Shown here piece after piece: positions 17,395 to 25,754 of a stretch of 43,799 nucleotides of DNA. The stretch spans positions 1-43,799 of the forward strand of contig CAMAZH010000018.1 in NCBI GenBank assembly GCA_945863035.1, given 5' to 3'. The DNA is from Chitinophaga pinensis (lineage in GTDB: Bacteria > Bacteroidota > Bacteroidia > Bacteroidales > GCA-2748055). A program made the position numbers and the translations under genes. Position 1 is the stretch's first letter. Each line of letters starts with the position of its first letter. Under the pieces are notes generated by a model. It was given only the letters and a program-made list of their open reading frames with translations. It made no database searches and was not told where the DNA came from.

Positions 17395-20300
17395 ATGAAA
17401 AGATTGTTTTACCTTTTGATGTTGTTTTCCAGCATTGCCTATGCTCAAAAGCCTAAGGTAATTGCTCACAGAGGGGCTTCTTCGGTGGCTCCTGAGAACA
17501 CGATTTCCGCATTTGTCAAAGCAGCAGAGGCTCATGCTGATTTTTTTGAGCTCGATGTGATGCTTTCCAGCGACGATTCCCTGGTATTGATGCACGATGC
17601 CACCCTCGACCGAACTACTGACGGAACTGGCAGCCTGTCTTCAAAAACCTATGCTCAACTTCGACTCCTCGATGCCGGCTCCTGGTTTAGCCCGGAGTTT
17701 ACCGGGGAGAAAATCCCAACTTTGAGAGAAGCCATTCAGGTAGCTGTTGACGATCCAAACAACATTGGAGTTGTAATCGAGCTCAAATCCAGCGAAACCC
17801 GTCTGGCCCCTAAAGTTGTTGAGTTGGTTCAGCAAATGGGAATGGAAAGCAGAGTTTTGATATCCAGCTTCAGCCTAACCCAAATAACACAGGTGAAAAC
17901 CCTTGACGCAACAATTGCTGTTCAGCTTTTCGCTACGGTCGCAAACTCACATATCGATCAGGTGGCAGCAATCAACGGCGAATGGGTAGGTAGTGGTGGC
18001 ACTGTAACACAGGCAATCCTCGATTATGCCCACTCTAAAAATATCAAAGTCAACGCATGGACAATTAACAGCGCTAACCAGATGTTGCCCCTTATTGCTC
18101 TTGGCATTGACGGAATCACTACCAATTATCCCTCTGTTATGGTCGCAATCATGGACGATACAGAACCCTCCGATGTGGTGCTGACTTCCGCAACGGCCAT
18201 CGAAACTGAAGTAACACTCGTATGGGAACCATCTGCGGATGCTGAAAGCGGGATTACAGGCTATGACATATTCAGAGACGAAACCTCATCCCCAACAACC
18301 TTGCTTGTTACCGTTGGGAACGTTTCTCAATACCTGGATCAAACCTATACTGAGGCAAAGGATTATTATTATCGCGTGAAAGCAAAGAACCTGGCAGGAT
18401 TGAGCAGCGCCAACTTTTCAAATGAAATTATGGTTAGCACCCTTAATGACCTCACAAAGCCACAGATCAAATATGTTACCTCAAAAGGCGACAGCACAAC
18501 GGTTCTCGTGGAATTTAGCGAACGGGTTGGTGAAACGATTGCTGAAACCAAAACAAATTATACTGTGAATAACGGTGTTACAGTTTTGGACGCCAAACTC
18601 CTTTTGGATCAGAGGTCGGTACTTCTAACTACAACCCCTATGATTGATCGTTCTTTTTTGCTTACTGTCAAGAACATTAAAGACAAAGCACTGACGCCAA
18701 ATACCATGGTAACGAAAAGTGTAATCTTTTTGCACGAAAACATGTCAGCCGACGCCGTTGCTATTTATAAACTAGATACCCTGCTTATTGAAGGCACGGA
18801 TACTATTGTTCCTGATCAGACTGTGAACATGAACCATGGTTTGGCTAAGGGAGGAGTTACTCTTACTGAAGGGCTTCTCGGCAATGCCTTACGATTTGAT
18901 GGAATTAACGGTTATGTGAAATTTGAATCAACCCCATCCTTTGACTTTGGTACAAATGCAGTTTCAATTTCAGTTTGGACGAAATTGGATTATCTGCCAA
19001 CCGAGCAACCCTATGCGTATGGCCCCCTTTTCGACTCTGAGGGCGATCAATATGTGCTTTATGGCGACAGAGGAAACAGCGAACTCCGGTTTAAGGTCGT
19101 AACATCAGCAGGCGCTGAGAGGCCGGGTATTGCCAACAGCGATCTTGCAAAAGGTGAATGGATACACGTCGTTGGGGTGTATGATGGGGCGAATGCCATG
19201 ATCTATTTAAATGGAGTGAAGAAAGACTCTCATCCCCTTACAGGAACTGTGAAAACCGGTCAGGTAGCTACCTTGGGTTTGTCGGGTACATCCTATTTTC
19301 AGGGGAGCATGGATCAGGTTGAAGTGTACAGCCGGGCTTTAACGGCCGAAGAAGTTCTAATGAAATTCAATGGTAAGCAAGCTCCTGTAGCTTTGAATCC
19401 ATTAAACGTTACTGTGCTTTCTGCTTCAAGCGACGAAACAGATGTAAGCCTCTCATGGTCTGAAGCTGTGAATTACGAAAGTAACATTATGGGATATGAA
19501 ATTTATAGGGATATAACTTCCTTACCCACTACTCTTGTTGCAACCGTTGGAAATGTAACCTCATTTATCGACAAGACCAATACCGAAAACCAGCTGTTCT
19601 ATTACCGTATTAAGGCAAAAAACACCCGTGGTTTGCTAAGTCCGGAGTTCAGCAATGAGGTTTCGGCCACAACTGCAACTGATGCTACAAGACCCGTAGT
19701 TTTGTTCTCAACTTCAAGAGGAGATACCTCCAATCTTATTATCGAGTTCAGCGAGAAAGTTGATCCGTCAACATCAGAAACAGTTGCAAATTATGCTATT
19801 GACCAGTCGGTTGTTGTTTTGGACGCTGAGTTATCCCTCGATCAGAAAAAGGTATTTCTAACTACAACCAAGCTTCTGGAGCAGTCCTACAAGCTAACTG
19901 TAAATAATATCCGAGACATGGCCGCAGTTCCGAATGTAATTCTTGGCAATACAAGGGTTATTTTCAGTCATGAGGGCGCTCCTTCAGATGTCGTTGCATG
20001 GTATAAATTCAACGAACTTCCCATTGAAGGAACCGATACCCTGGTTGTTGACGAATCAGTAAACTTGAATCTGGGATATGCCAAAAACGGACCCGAGGTG
20101 GTTGATGGCTTTCTTGGAAATGCGGTGAAGTTTGATGGTACAAAAAAACAATACGTTCAATTTGCCAATTCGCCATCATTTGATATCAACGATTCAAAGG
20201 TAACGGTCTCTGTATGGACCAAACTCACCTATTTGCCCGTTGAAATGCCAATGGCCTTTGGACCCTTGTTCGACTCCCAGGGTGACGAATATGTTCTTTA

Positions 20301-21282
20301 CGCCGACAGGGGTAACAGTGAGCTCAGATTTAAGGTTGTTACTTCTGCCAGTGCTGAGCGCCCTGGAATTCCCAACGCAGACCTGGTAACCGGTCAGTGG
20401 ATCCATGTTGTCGGGGTTTATGATGGAACCAGCGCGAAAATCTACCTGAATGGTGTCCTCAAGGATAGCCATCCCATCACCGGCACAGTGAAAACCGGTA
20501 CCGTTCCTATCTTTGGTGTGAATGGAAATATTGGGACGCTTTCGTACCTGACAGGTATGGTGGAAAATGTTATGGTTTTAAAGTCCGCCCTCAGCGAGTC
20601 AGAGGTCTTGGATATGTACGAAAACTATAAGGCCTTGGCAATAAACGACTGCGAAAGCTATACCCTTACCGAAGACGTTGCTGTTTGTGAAGGCGAAACC
20701 TACGTTTTCCCCGATGGAACTTCCGGCGGTGAAGCGATGGTTCATGTAAGCAATCTTAAAACCCTTTACGGATGCGACAGCACCATTACAACAAACCTCA
20801 CAATTACGATTGTAAATGTTTCGGTCAACCAGGATCAGAACGTTTTGACTTCAAATGCCGCCGGTGCTTCATACAGATGGCTTGACTGCGACAACAACAA
20901 TGCCGCGATACCCGGAGCAACCTCTGCCGTGTTCACTGCCACGGTAAGCGGCAACTACGCTGTTGAAGTAACCGAAAAAGGCTGTGTTGCTGTTTCGGAT
21001 TGCTACAATGTGATCATAACCGGTTTGAATATCAATGATCGCAAGGGCTTTAGTATCTACCCGAATCCCAATAACGGTCAGTTTGTTCTTGAAATGAATT
21101 CTGCGGAATTTACCAATGCGAAAGTTGAAATTATCAACGCGCAGGGTAGGGTAGTCTACCTTCACAAAACCACTAATTCCGACAGGCAGACCATTCAGTT
21201 GCCCTCACCGGCCAGCGGAATATACATTCTCAGGTTCCACACGGAATCGGGAATATTCAAACAGCAGTTTATAGTTAAGTAA
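17395..21282 (+). CDS. Secreted glycerophosphodiester phosphodiesterase with duplicated LamG blocks and T9SS sorting domain
   Basis: 1295 residues. A signal peptide (MKRLFYLLMLFSSIAYAQ) is followed by a GDPD catalytic domain (~20-260) with HRGASSVAPENT (His25), metal ligands Glu52/Asp54 in FELDV and His67 in LMHDATLDRT; GDPDs hydrolyse glycerophosphodiesters to glycerol-3-phosphate and an alcohol. Then a block of ~410 residues occurs twice: FN3 (YDIFRD ... YYYRVKAKNLAG), an Ig-like/SWM segment (STTVLVEFSERV) and a LamG/concanavalin-like domain (GEWIHVVGVYDGANAMIYLN). A PKD/Ig-like region and a type A T9SS sorting domain (SIYPNPNNGQFVLEMN ... QQFIVK) finish the protein, so it is expected on the cell surface or in the medium. 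The ATG at 17395 was chosen over 17362 because it starts a clean signal peptide. A terminator follows. Confidence 0.93.
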   Translation: MKRLFYLLMLFSSIAYAQKPKVIAHRGASSVAPENTISAFVKAAEAHADFFELDVMLSSDDSLVLMHDATLDRTTDGTGSLSSKTYAQLRLLDAGSWFSPEFTGEKIPTLREAIQVAVDDPNNIGVVIELKSSETRLAPKVVELVQQMGMESRVLISSFSLTQITQVKTLDATIAVQLFATVANSHIDQVAAINGEWVGSGGTVTQAILDYAHSKNIKVNAWTINSANQMLPLIALGIDGITTNYPSVMVAIMDDTEPSDVVLTSATAIETEVTLVWEPSADAESGITGYDIFRDETSSPTTLLVTVGNVSQYLDQTYTEAKDYYYRVKAKNLAGLSSANFSNEIMVSTLNDLTKPQIKYVTSKGDSTTVLVEFSERVGETIAETKTNYTVNNGVTVLDAKLLLDQRSVLLTTTPMIDRSFLLTVKNIKDKALTPNTMVTKSVIFLHENMSADAVAIYKLDTLLIEGTDTIVPDQTVNMNHGLAKGGVTLTEGLLGNALRFDGINGYVKFESTPSFDFGTNAVSISVWTKLDYLPTEQPYAYGPLFDSEGDQYVLYGDRGNSELRFKVVTSAGAERPGIANSDLAKGEWIHVVGVYDGANAMIYLNGVKKDSHPLTGTVKTGQVATLGLSGTSYFQGSMDQVEVYSRALTAEEVLMKFNGKQAPVALNPLNVTVLSASSDETDVSLSWSEAVNYESNIMGYEIYRDITSLPTTLVATVGNVTSFIDKTNTENQLFYYRIKAKNTRGLLSPEFSNEVSATTATDATRPVVLFSTSRGDTSNLIIEFSEKVDPSTSETVANYAIDQSVVVLDAELSLDQKKVFLTTTKLLEQSYKLTVNNIRDMAAVPNVILGNTRVIFSHEGAPSDVVAWYKFNELPIEGTDTLVVDESVNLNLGYAKNGPEVVDGFLGNAVKFDGTKKQYVQFANSPSFDINDSKVTVSVWTKLTYLPVEMPMAFGPLFDSQGDEYVLYADRGNSELRFKVVTSASAERPGIPNADLVTGQWIHVVGVYDGTSAKIYLNGVLKDSHPITGTVKTGTVPIFGVNGNIGTLSYLTGMVENVMVLKSALSESEVLDMYENYKALAINDCESYTLTEDVAVCEGETYVFPDGTSGGEAMVHVSNLKTLYGCDSTITTNLTITIVNVSVNQDQNVLTSNAAGASYRWLDCDNNNAAIPGATSAVFTATVSGNYAVEVTEKGCVAVSDCYNVIITGLNINDRKGFSIYPNPNNGQFVLEMNSAEFTNAKVEIINAQGRVVYLHKTTNSDRQTIQLPSPASGIYILRFHTESGIFKQQFIVK
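18178..20637 (+). repeat. Tandem in-frame duplication of ~1236 bp (FN3-SWM-LamG)
   Basis: Copy 1 runs from about 18178 to 19374 and copy 2 from about 19414 to 20637, offset 1236 bp (412 codons). The LamG part is closest: both copies contain NSELRFKVVTSA, AERPGI, WIHVVGVYDG, IYLNGV and GTVKTG. The FN3 parts have diverged more. This is an internal gene duplication, not a mobile repeat. Confidence 0.9.
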
Positions 21283-21307
21283 AGTGATCGAAAAGTGATT
21301 AATGCGG

Positions 21308-21342
21308 AAAGGCTGTTCATAAAGAGCAGCCTTTCTTTTTTT
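21308..21342 (+). terminator. Rho-independent terminator after the GDPD gene
   Basis: AAAGGCTG (21308-21315) pairs perfectly with CAGCCTTT (21327-21334) around an 11-nt loop, followed by C and a run of seven T. It lies 25 bp after the stop codon and isolates the downstream B12 operon. Confidence 0.85.
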
Positions 21343-21413
21343 GGTTTAGCTGTATCTTGAAAAATATTGCTCCTTTTTTTTGTTGACCCAAACAGAATAT
21401 GGTTTTAATTATC

Positions 21414-21421
21414 TACTTTTG
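21414..21421 (+). promoter_or_regulatory. -7 element (TACTTTTG) of the B12 operon
   Basis: TACTTTTG matches the Bacteroidota sigma-ABfr -7 consensus TAnnTTTG and lies 10 bp upstream of the riboswitch, as expected for a leader starting at about 21428. No -33 TTG is seen at the ideal distance; the nearest is at 21383, 28 bp upstream. Confidence 0.6.
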
Positions 21422-21430
21422 AAAAATAAT

Positions 21431-21615
21431 CTGGTTTCCTGCTGCAATACCTGCCGCAGGACGAAGAGGGAAGCAGGTGATCGGTTTTAATGCCGCGATT
21501 CCTGCACAGTACCCGCTGCTGTGATCCTTGTTTTTTTTCGGAGATAACTCCGCCACTGTGCGTCTCAGACGTATGGGAAGGCCTCCGGAATGAGGAAAGT
21601 CAGAAGACCTGCCCG
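21431..21615 (+). ncRNA. Cobalamin (adenosylcobalamin-type) riboswitch
   Basis: The leader carries the conserved core blocks in order: the 5' P1/P2 region ending in GGGAAGCAGGTG, the B12 box region with CCTGCACAGTACCCGC and CTGTGA, GCCACTG, GGGAAGG, and the closing AGTCAGAAGACCTGCC. These are hallmark elements of class I cobalamin riboswitches. It is followed by about 135 nt of expression platform before the first start codon at 21750. B12 binding normally represses expression, so the seven downstream genes are predicted to be on when cobalamin is scarce. I cannot tell from sequence alone whether control is by termination or translation; no U-tract terminator is evident between 21616 and 21749. 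Confidence 0.93.
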
Positions 21616-21749
21616 ATTAAGTATTTATTCAAGGCTTTCGGGAAAAAAGGCCGGAGATCAGTAAGATCCCTATGTAACTGTTTTCTTCCCCGAACGTGTG
21701 AATTACTACAACTTAGTCAATTCATTTTTAACGTTTTATTAAAAAAATC

Positions 21750-22490
21750 ATGAAAAAAATCAATGCTTTTGCAGCCCTTATTGCTGCTGTTACGATTACT
21801 TTTTCCTCCTGCGGAAAAGAAGAGAAAACCCTTAAGAGCGATGCTATATCGTTCGAGGAAATCGCGCTGAACGAGAACGGGTATTACAATGGATCTGACG
21901 GTTCAGGTGGTTTCACCTCTGGAAATGCAAAGTTTATAACCAATTTTAATACCGAATGGAATAGCTGGTCGGGATTTGCTGTTACCAACCACACCGATAC
22001 AATAACTCCCGATTATGGCAATCAATATAGTTCGATTGTAGGTTCCGGCGCCGGAGCTTCTCAGAAATACGCAGTGCTTTACTCCTTTACAGCCGACACC
22101 ATTGAGTTTGTTATTCCTGCAAAGATTACCAATATCGCTATTACCAATTCCACTTATGCATATTACACATTGAAAAACGGCAATGCAATCGCCAAGAAAT
22201 TCGGCGGGGAAACGGGCAACGATCCCGACTATTTTCATTTATACATATCCGTTGTTGACGATAAAGGAACCGAGCTGGCATTTGAAGACCCTATCCCGTT
22301 GGCCGACTACACCTATAGTGATAACACACAGGATTATATCGTGAAAGAATGGATTTATTACAACCTAAGCGCGGCAGGTACTATAAAATATCTTATTTTT
22401 AGATTCGATTCTTCCGATAAATCCGCCTGGGGCATCAATACACCCACCTATGTGTGTATTGATAACCTGGTGAGCGAGTGGGAGGAGTAA
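21750..22490 (+). CDS. DUF4465 lipoprotein, probable surface cobalamin-binding protein
   Basis: 246 residues. A lipoprotein signal ends at Cys21 (TITFSSC) and the following GKEEK is like the acidic lipoprotein export signal that directs Bacteroidota lipoproteins to the outer surface. The mature part fits DUF4465: WSGFAVTNHTDTITPDYGNQ, a central YAYYTLKNG strand pair, and the closing KSAWGINTPTYVCIDNL. From memory, proteins of this kind near B12 riboswitches in gut Bacteroides have been described as cobalamin-binding (BtuH); I could not verify that link here. First gene after the riboswitch and 30 bp before the protease gene. The family call is strong; the B12-binding role rests on position plus recollection. 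Confidence 0.85.
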   Translation: MKKINAFAALIAAVTITFSSCGKEEKTLKSDAISFEEIALNENGYYNGSDGSGGFTSGNAKFITNFNTEWNSWSGFAVTNHTDTITPDYGNQYSSIVGSGAGASQKYAVLYSFTADTIEFVIPAKITNIAITNSTYAYYTLKNGNAIAKKFGGETGNDPDYFHLYISVVDDKGTELAFEDPIPLADYTYSDNTQDYIVKEWIYYNLSAAGTIKYLIFRFDSSDKSAWGINTPTYVCIDNLVSEWEE

Positions 22491-22520
22491 GTAAACAAAA
22501 GGGGAAATCAGGAACAAGCG

Positions 22521-24170
22521 ATGGGGTTCATTCGAAAATATTTGATATTTCTTATGGTTTGGGTTTTCCCGGCCTTATACTCCCAACTACCCCAGGGAGG
22601 AAGGCCTTTTCCTTTCTCAAGCTTGAAATCTGCCGTGAAACCTATCGTTCTCTCAGGCTTCAATATGCAAAAAGCTATTGACGAATCCTTGTCCGAAGAG
22701 GCAGTTTCGGGTAAGAAACCTTTTCGGTTCGCATGGAATTACACACTCGATCTCTCGCCTTCAAATTCAGGGACATGGACCGAGATGCCCGATGGAACGC
22801 GAGTGTGGCGAATTCAACTGTCTTCTCCCGGCGCCTATGCTGTAAATGTCGATTTCAGTAAATACCAGCTCAAACCCGGCAGTATGGTCTTTATTTATCC
22901 TTCTTCCCAAAGCTTTTTTCTCGGGGGATTCAACCATAAAAACAATAACGGGTCTCAAAGCCTGCCAACCTCATTTGTTTCAGGGGATGAGCTCGTTGTT
23001 GAACTGCAGACCGGTCCGGGAATCACTGATTATGGGGAACTCAAAATAGGTAGCCTTTCTCATGCCTATATTGATGTGTTCAACACAAGCGACCGTTATT
23101 TTGGACTTTCCGGCGATTGCAATGTTGATGTCAATTGTCCTGAAGGCGACGATTGGCAGATTGTTAAAAAGGCTGTGTGCCGCATTATTTTTAAAACCGG
23201 CACAAGCACTGAGCTTTGCACGGGTACTCTTGTTAATAATGTCAGGCAGGACAGTATTCCTTATCTGCTCACAGCCAATCACTGCATACGTTTTGCCGGG
23301 CAGGCCCAATCTGCTGTCTTTTATTTCGGTCACGAAGTCGATACCTGCGGCAAGGAGTTTATTTCCTCATCCTATTCGCTTGCCGGATCGGAACTGCTTG
23401 CAACCTCCGACAGCATCGACTTTAGTTTGCTGCGCTTGTCTGAAACTCCCCCGGAAGAGCATAAACCTTATTATGCAGGCTGGTCGGTTTCGAAAATCCC
23501 GGCCAGCAATGTTGTGTGCATTCACCATCCACAAGGCGATGTCAAAAAAATAAGCATCGACAACGGTCCGGTAACGGCCGAATATCAAAACCCGATTCCG
23601 CTTGACCTTCACTGGCTCTATGACGAATCTCTGCCACAAGCCTTCTGGCGCGTTATTAAATGGGAAACCGGTACAACTGAAGGGGGGTCGTCGGGTTCCC
23701 CTTTGTTTAACCAAAATCAGCTTATTGTTGGGAACCTTACCGGGGGTCAGGCTAAATGCTCAAATTCCGTGAATGATTATTTTTCGAAGTTTCATATGGC
23801 TTGGGATTACTACTCCATAAATTCGAAGCAATTAAAACACTGGCTCGACCCTGAGTCCACCGGTATTACTAATCTTGTTGGATTTAATCCCTTTGGACAA
23901 AACACAATTCTATACGCCAGCCGTTTTAGCTTGTTCCCCAATCCTGCTTCCTCACAGGTGACTTTTGAAACAGACAGTCTGGATATCTCCGGAGGAGTCC
24001 TTGCTATTTATTCGCTTACAGGAAAAAAAATGGCATCCTACAACATTAATGAATCCAAAAGACTATCGTTCAACGTTTCATCCTTCAATCAGGGAATGTA
24101 TATTATTGAATTCAGAAAAGGAGAAATATATGAACGTAAACGTCTGGTTGTTATAAATCCCCTGAAATAG
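22521..24170 (+). CDS. T9SS-exported trypsin-like serine protease (lysyl endopeptidase-like)
   Basis: 549 residues. An N-terminal signal (~1-21) is followed by a ~180-residue pro-region or beta-sandwich domain (WRIQLSSPGAYAVNVDF, SGDELVVELQTG). The S1 protease domain has CTGTLVNN, LLTANHC (His254), SIDFSLLRL (Asp300) and TTEGGSSGSPLF (Ser391), so the catalytic triad is complete. The layout resembles lysyl endopeptidases (Achromobacter protease I type). A type A T9SS sorting domain ends the protein (RFSLFPNPASSQVTFE ... GMYIIEFRKGEI). It is thus expected to be exported across the outer membrane and anchored or released. The surprising point is its place as second gene under a cobalamin riboswitch. 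It could free B12 from carrier proteins (inference). Cleavage specificity is not readable. Confidence 0.9.
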   Translation: MGFIRKYLIFLMVWVFPALYSQLPQGGRPFPFSSLKSAVKPIVLSGFNMQKAIDESLSEEAVSGKKPFRFAWNYTLDLSPSNSGTWTEMPDGTRVWRIQLSSPGAYAVNVDFSKYQLKPGSMVFIYPSSQSFFLGGFNHKNNNGSQSLPTSFVSGDELVVELQTGPGITDYGELKIGSLSHAYIDVFNTSDRYFGLSGDCNVDVNCPEGDDWQIVKKAVCRIIFKTGTSTELCTGTLVNNVRQDSIPYLLTANHCIRFAGQAQSAVFYFGHEVDTCGKEFISSSYSLAGSELLATSDSIDFSLLRLSETPPEEHKPYYAGWSVSKIPASNVVCIHHPQGDVKKISIDNGPVTAEYQNPIPLDLHWLYDESLPQAFWRVIKWETGTTEGGSSGSPLFNQNQLIVGNLTGGQAKCSNSVNDYFSKFHMAWDYYSINSKQLKHWLDPESTGITNLVGFNPFGQNTILYASRFSLFPNPASSQVTFETDSLDISGGVLAIYSLTGKKMASYNINESKRLSFNVSSFNQGMYIIEFRKGEIYERKRLVVINPLK

Positions 24171-24199
24171 TTTTACATCCGCGAAAAATCCAATAAATT

Positions 24200-25384
24200 A
24201 TGGGTGTTCAGATAATCCGGCTTGTGTATTGGTGTCAAAAAAAGATCGAACTTACTATAATCATCTTGTTTTGCGGCTTTTTGGTTCTTTCTGCTTCCTG
24301 TTCATCCTCTGAAAAAAGAATTGGGAATTCCCAAAACGAGCATTCCTATGCAAAGGGGTTTGATATATCTGACTTTCCGGGATATCGGCAGGTGGAGGTT
24401 AAAAATCCCTGGCAAAAATCCCACGGAAACAGTTTTACCTATATACTCTCATCCCATCCCGAACTCTTGTCCGATTCGCTTCACTCGAAAACAATTATTA
24501 AAACCCCGGTTAATAAAGTTGTTGTTTTTTCTACCACCCATATCGGATTTCTGGCTGCCCTTGGGATGAGTTCATCCATCGTTGGGGTGTCGGGCAAAGA
24601 TTTTATTAACGACTCAATCGTCCGTTCCTCCCTCGAAAACAAAAATTGCCTGGATATTGGATTTGCACCCAATATCGATTTTGAAAGCATCCTCCTTTTG
24701 CAGCCCGACCTGGTATTCCTTTACGGCCTCGATCCTTCTGTTACCAGTCTTGTGAGCAGGCTTGAGGAAGCTGGCATCAAATCGGTTCTGGTATCGGAGT
24801 TTCTGGAAGAGCATCCCCTTGGGAAGGCCGAATGGATTCGTTTCTTCTCCGCATTTTTCGAGATGGAAACGCTGGGAGACAGTATTTACAGCGAAGTCGA
24901 GCGCAATTATCAGGCCCGGAAAACAGAAATAAGTGAAATGAATCTTCTTAAGCCTTCCGTGCTTGTCGGGCTGCCTTGGAAAGACACTTGGTTTATGGCC
25001 GGTGGGAAATCGTTTGCCGCTAAGTTTATTGAAGATGCCGGGGGACAATACCTCTGGAGTAATAATGAGAATACCGATTATATTCCGCTCGACCTCGAAT
25101 CGGTTTTTCAGAAAGCCATACATGCTGATATTTGGATTAATACAGGCACAGCTGAGAACTGTGACGAGATCCTTGCTGTTGACCAACGTTTTCAACATGT
25201 GCCGGCTTTCCAAAACGGCAAGGTGTTTAACAATAACCTAAGAGTTAACGCTACCGGGGGAAATGATTTCTGGGAATCGGGCGCGGTAAGACCTGATCTG
25301 GTTCTAAGCGATATGATTTGCATTTTCCATTCTCCGGCCGGCGAAAGGGAAATGAAGTTGTACTATTACCGGAATTTGAAATGA
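24200..25384 (+). CDS. BtuF-like cobalamin ABC transporter substrate-binding lipoprotein
   Basis: 394 residues. A long basic N-region, hydrophobic segment and lipobox (LVLSASC, Cys34) indicate a lipoprotein. The mature part is the Fe3+/B12 periplasmic-binding fold: VNKVVVFSTTHIGFLAALGM, then LDIGFAPNIDFESILLLQPD, where the 'G....N.E.I..L.PDLV' segment is diagnostic, and KSVLVSEFLEEHPLGKAEWI. It binds the ligand in the periplasm and hands it to the permease; riboswitch control and BtuC/BtuD neighbours point to cobalamin rather than iron-siderophore. It follows the protease gene by 29 bp. The C-terminus (AGEREMKLYYYRNLK) is longer than in E. coli BtuF. btuF is the likely name but heme or siderophore binding cannot be strictly excluded. 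Confidence 0.88.
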   Translation: MGVQIIRLVYWCQKKIELTIIILFCGFLVLSASCSSSEKRIGNSQNEHSYAKGFDISDFPGYRQVEVKNPWQKSHGNSFTYILSSHPELLSDSLHSKTIIKTPVNKVVVFSTTHIGFLAALGMSSSIVGVSGKDFINDSIVRSSLENKNCLDIGFAPNIDFESILLLQPDLVFLYGLDPSVTSLVSRLEEAGIKSVLVSEFLEEHPLGKAEWIRFFSAFFEMETLGDSIYSEVERNYQARKTEISEMNLLKPSVLVGLPWKDTWFMAGGKSFAAKFIEDAGGQYLWSNNENTDYIPLDLESVFQKAIHADIWINTGTAENCDEILAVDQRFQHVPAFQNGKVFNNNLRVNATGGNDFWESGAVRPDLVLSDMICIFHSPAGEREMKLYYYRNLK

Positions 25385-25420
25385 AAGTCTTTCTCGCGCA
25401 GCTTTTTTTTAATATTTAGG

Positions 25421-25449
25421 TTGAGTAGAGTCGAATATTCGTATTTTTG
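25421..25449 (+). promoter_or_regulatory. Internal promoter before the small protein gene
   Basis: TTG at 25421-25423 and TATTTTTG at 25442-25449 (TAnnTTTG type) are 18 bp apart, slightly short of the usual 19-21. The start codon lies 25 bp downstream. It could let the small protein, and perhaps btuCD, be expressed without the riboswitch. Confidence 0.5.
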
Positions 25450-25473
25450 CAAAAATTAATAAATAAAAACTAT

Positions 25474-25746
25474 ATGGCCAGCATCAGAAACCTTAAAAAA
25501 GACCTCAATTACCTTTCTTACGAATTGCTAACAGAAACCTTTGCTTACAAGCATTTCCATTCAGAAATGGAAGAGTCGAAATTGGATGAGGCAATTCGCA
25601 ATATCGTAACACTCAGAAATGAGATTTTGGGCCAGATTAACCACCGTGAAGCCTTTGAAAGTCCAGCCGCACAAAAGCAGCATTTCCGCTCTATCCATGA
25701 AAACATGGTGAAAATGGTTGATCTGGTAAATGAACTGGATAAATAA
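25474..25746 (+). CDS. Conserved small helical protein, function unknown
   Basis: 90 residues, soluble, with no signal or membrane helix. The sequence (MASIRNLKKDLNYLSYELLT, then AYKHFH and ESKLDEAIRNIVTLRNEIL) reads as a helical bundle and resembles small conserved proteins found in many Bacteroidota genomes without assigned function. I chose the ATG at 25474 because the upstream alternative at 25447 overlaps the probable -7 promoter element. It lies between btuF and btuC, ending 8 bp before the btuC start, and may have its own promoter. It may be a housekeeping gene whose transcript reads into btuCD, rather than a B12 component. Confidence 0.75.
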   Translation: MASIRNLKKDLNYLSYELLTETFAYKHFHSEMEESKLDEAIRNIVTLRNEILGQINHREAFESPAAQKQHFRSIHENMVKMVDLVNELDK

Positions 25747-25754
25747 TTACCTCA

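Noticed and set aside
18178-20637. Repeat as a mobile element or CRISPR-like array
   Set aside because: Only two long, in-frame, diverged copies exist; they encode domains of one protein.
21490-21753. 87-codon plus-strand ORF upstream of the DUF4465 gene
   Set aside because: It lies inside the conserved core and platform of the cobalamin riboswitch and its product has no protein-like character.
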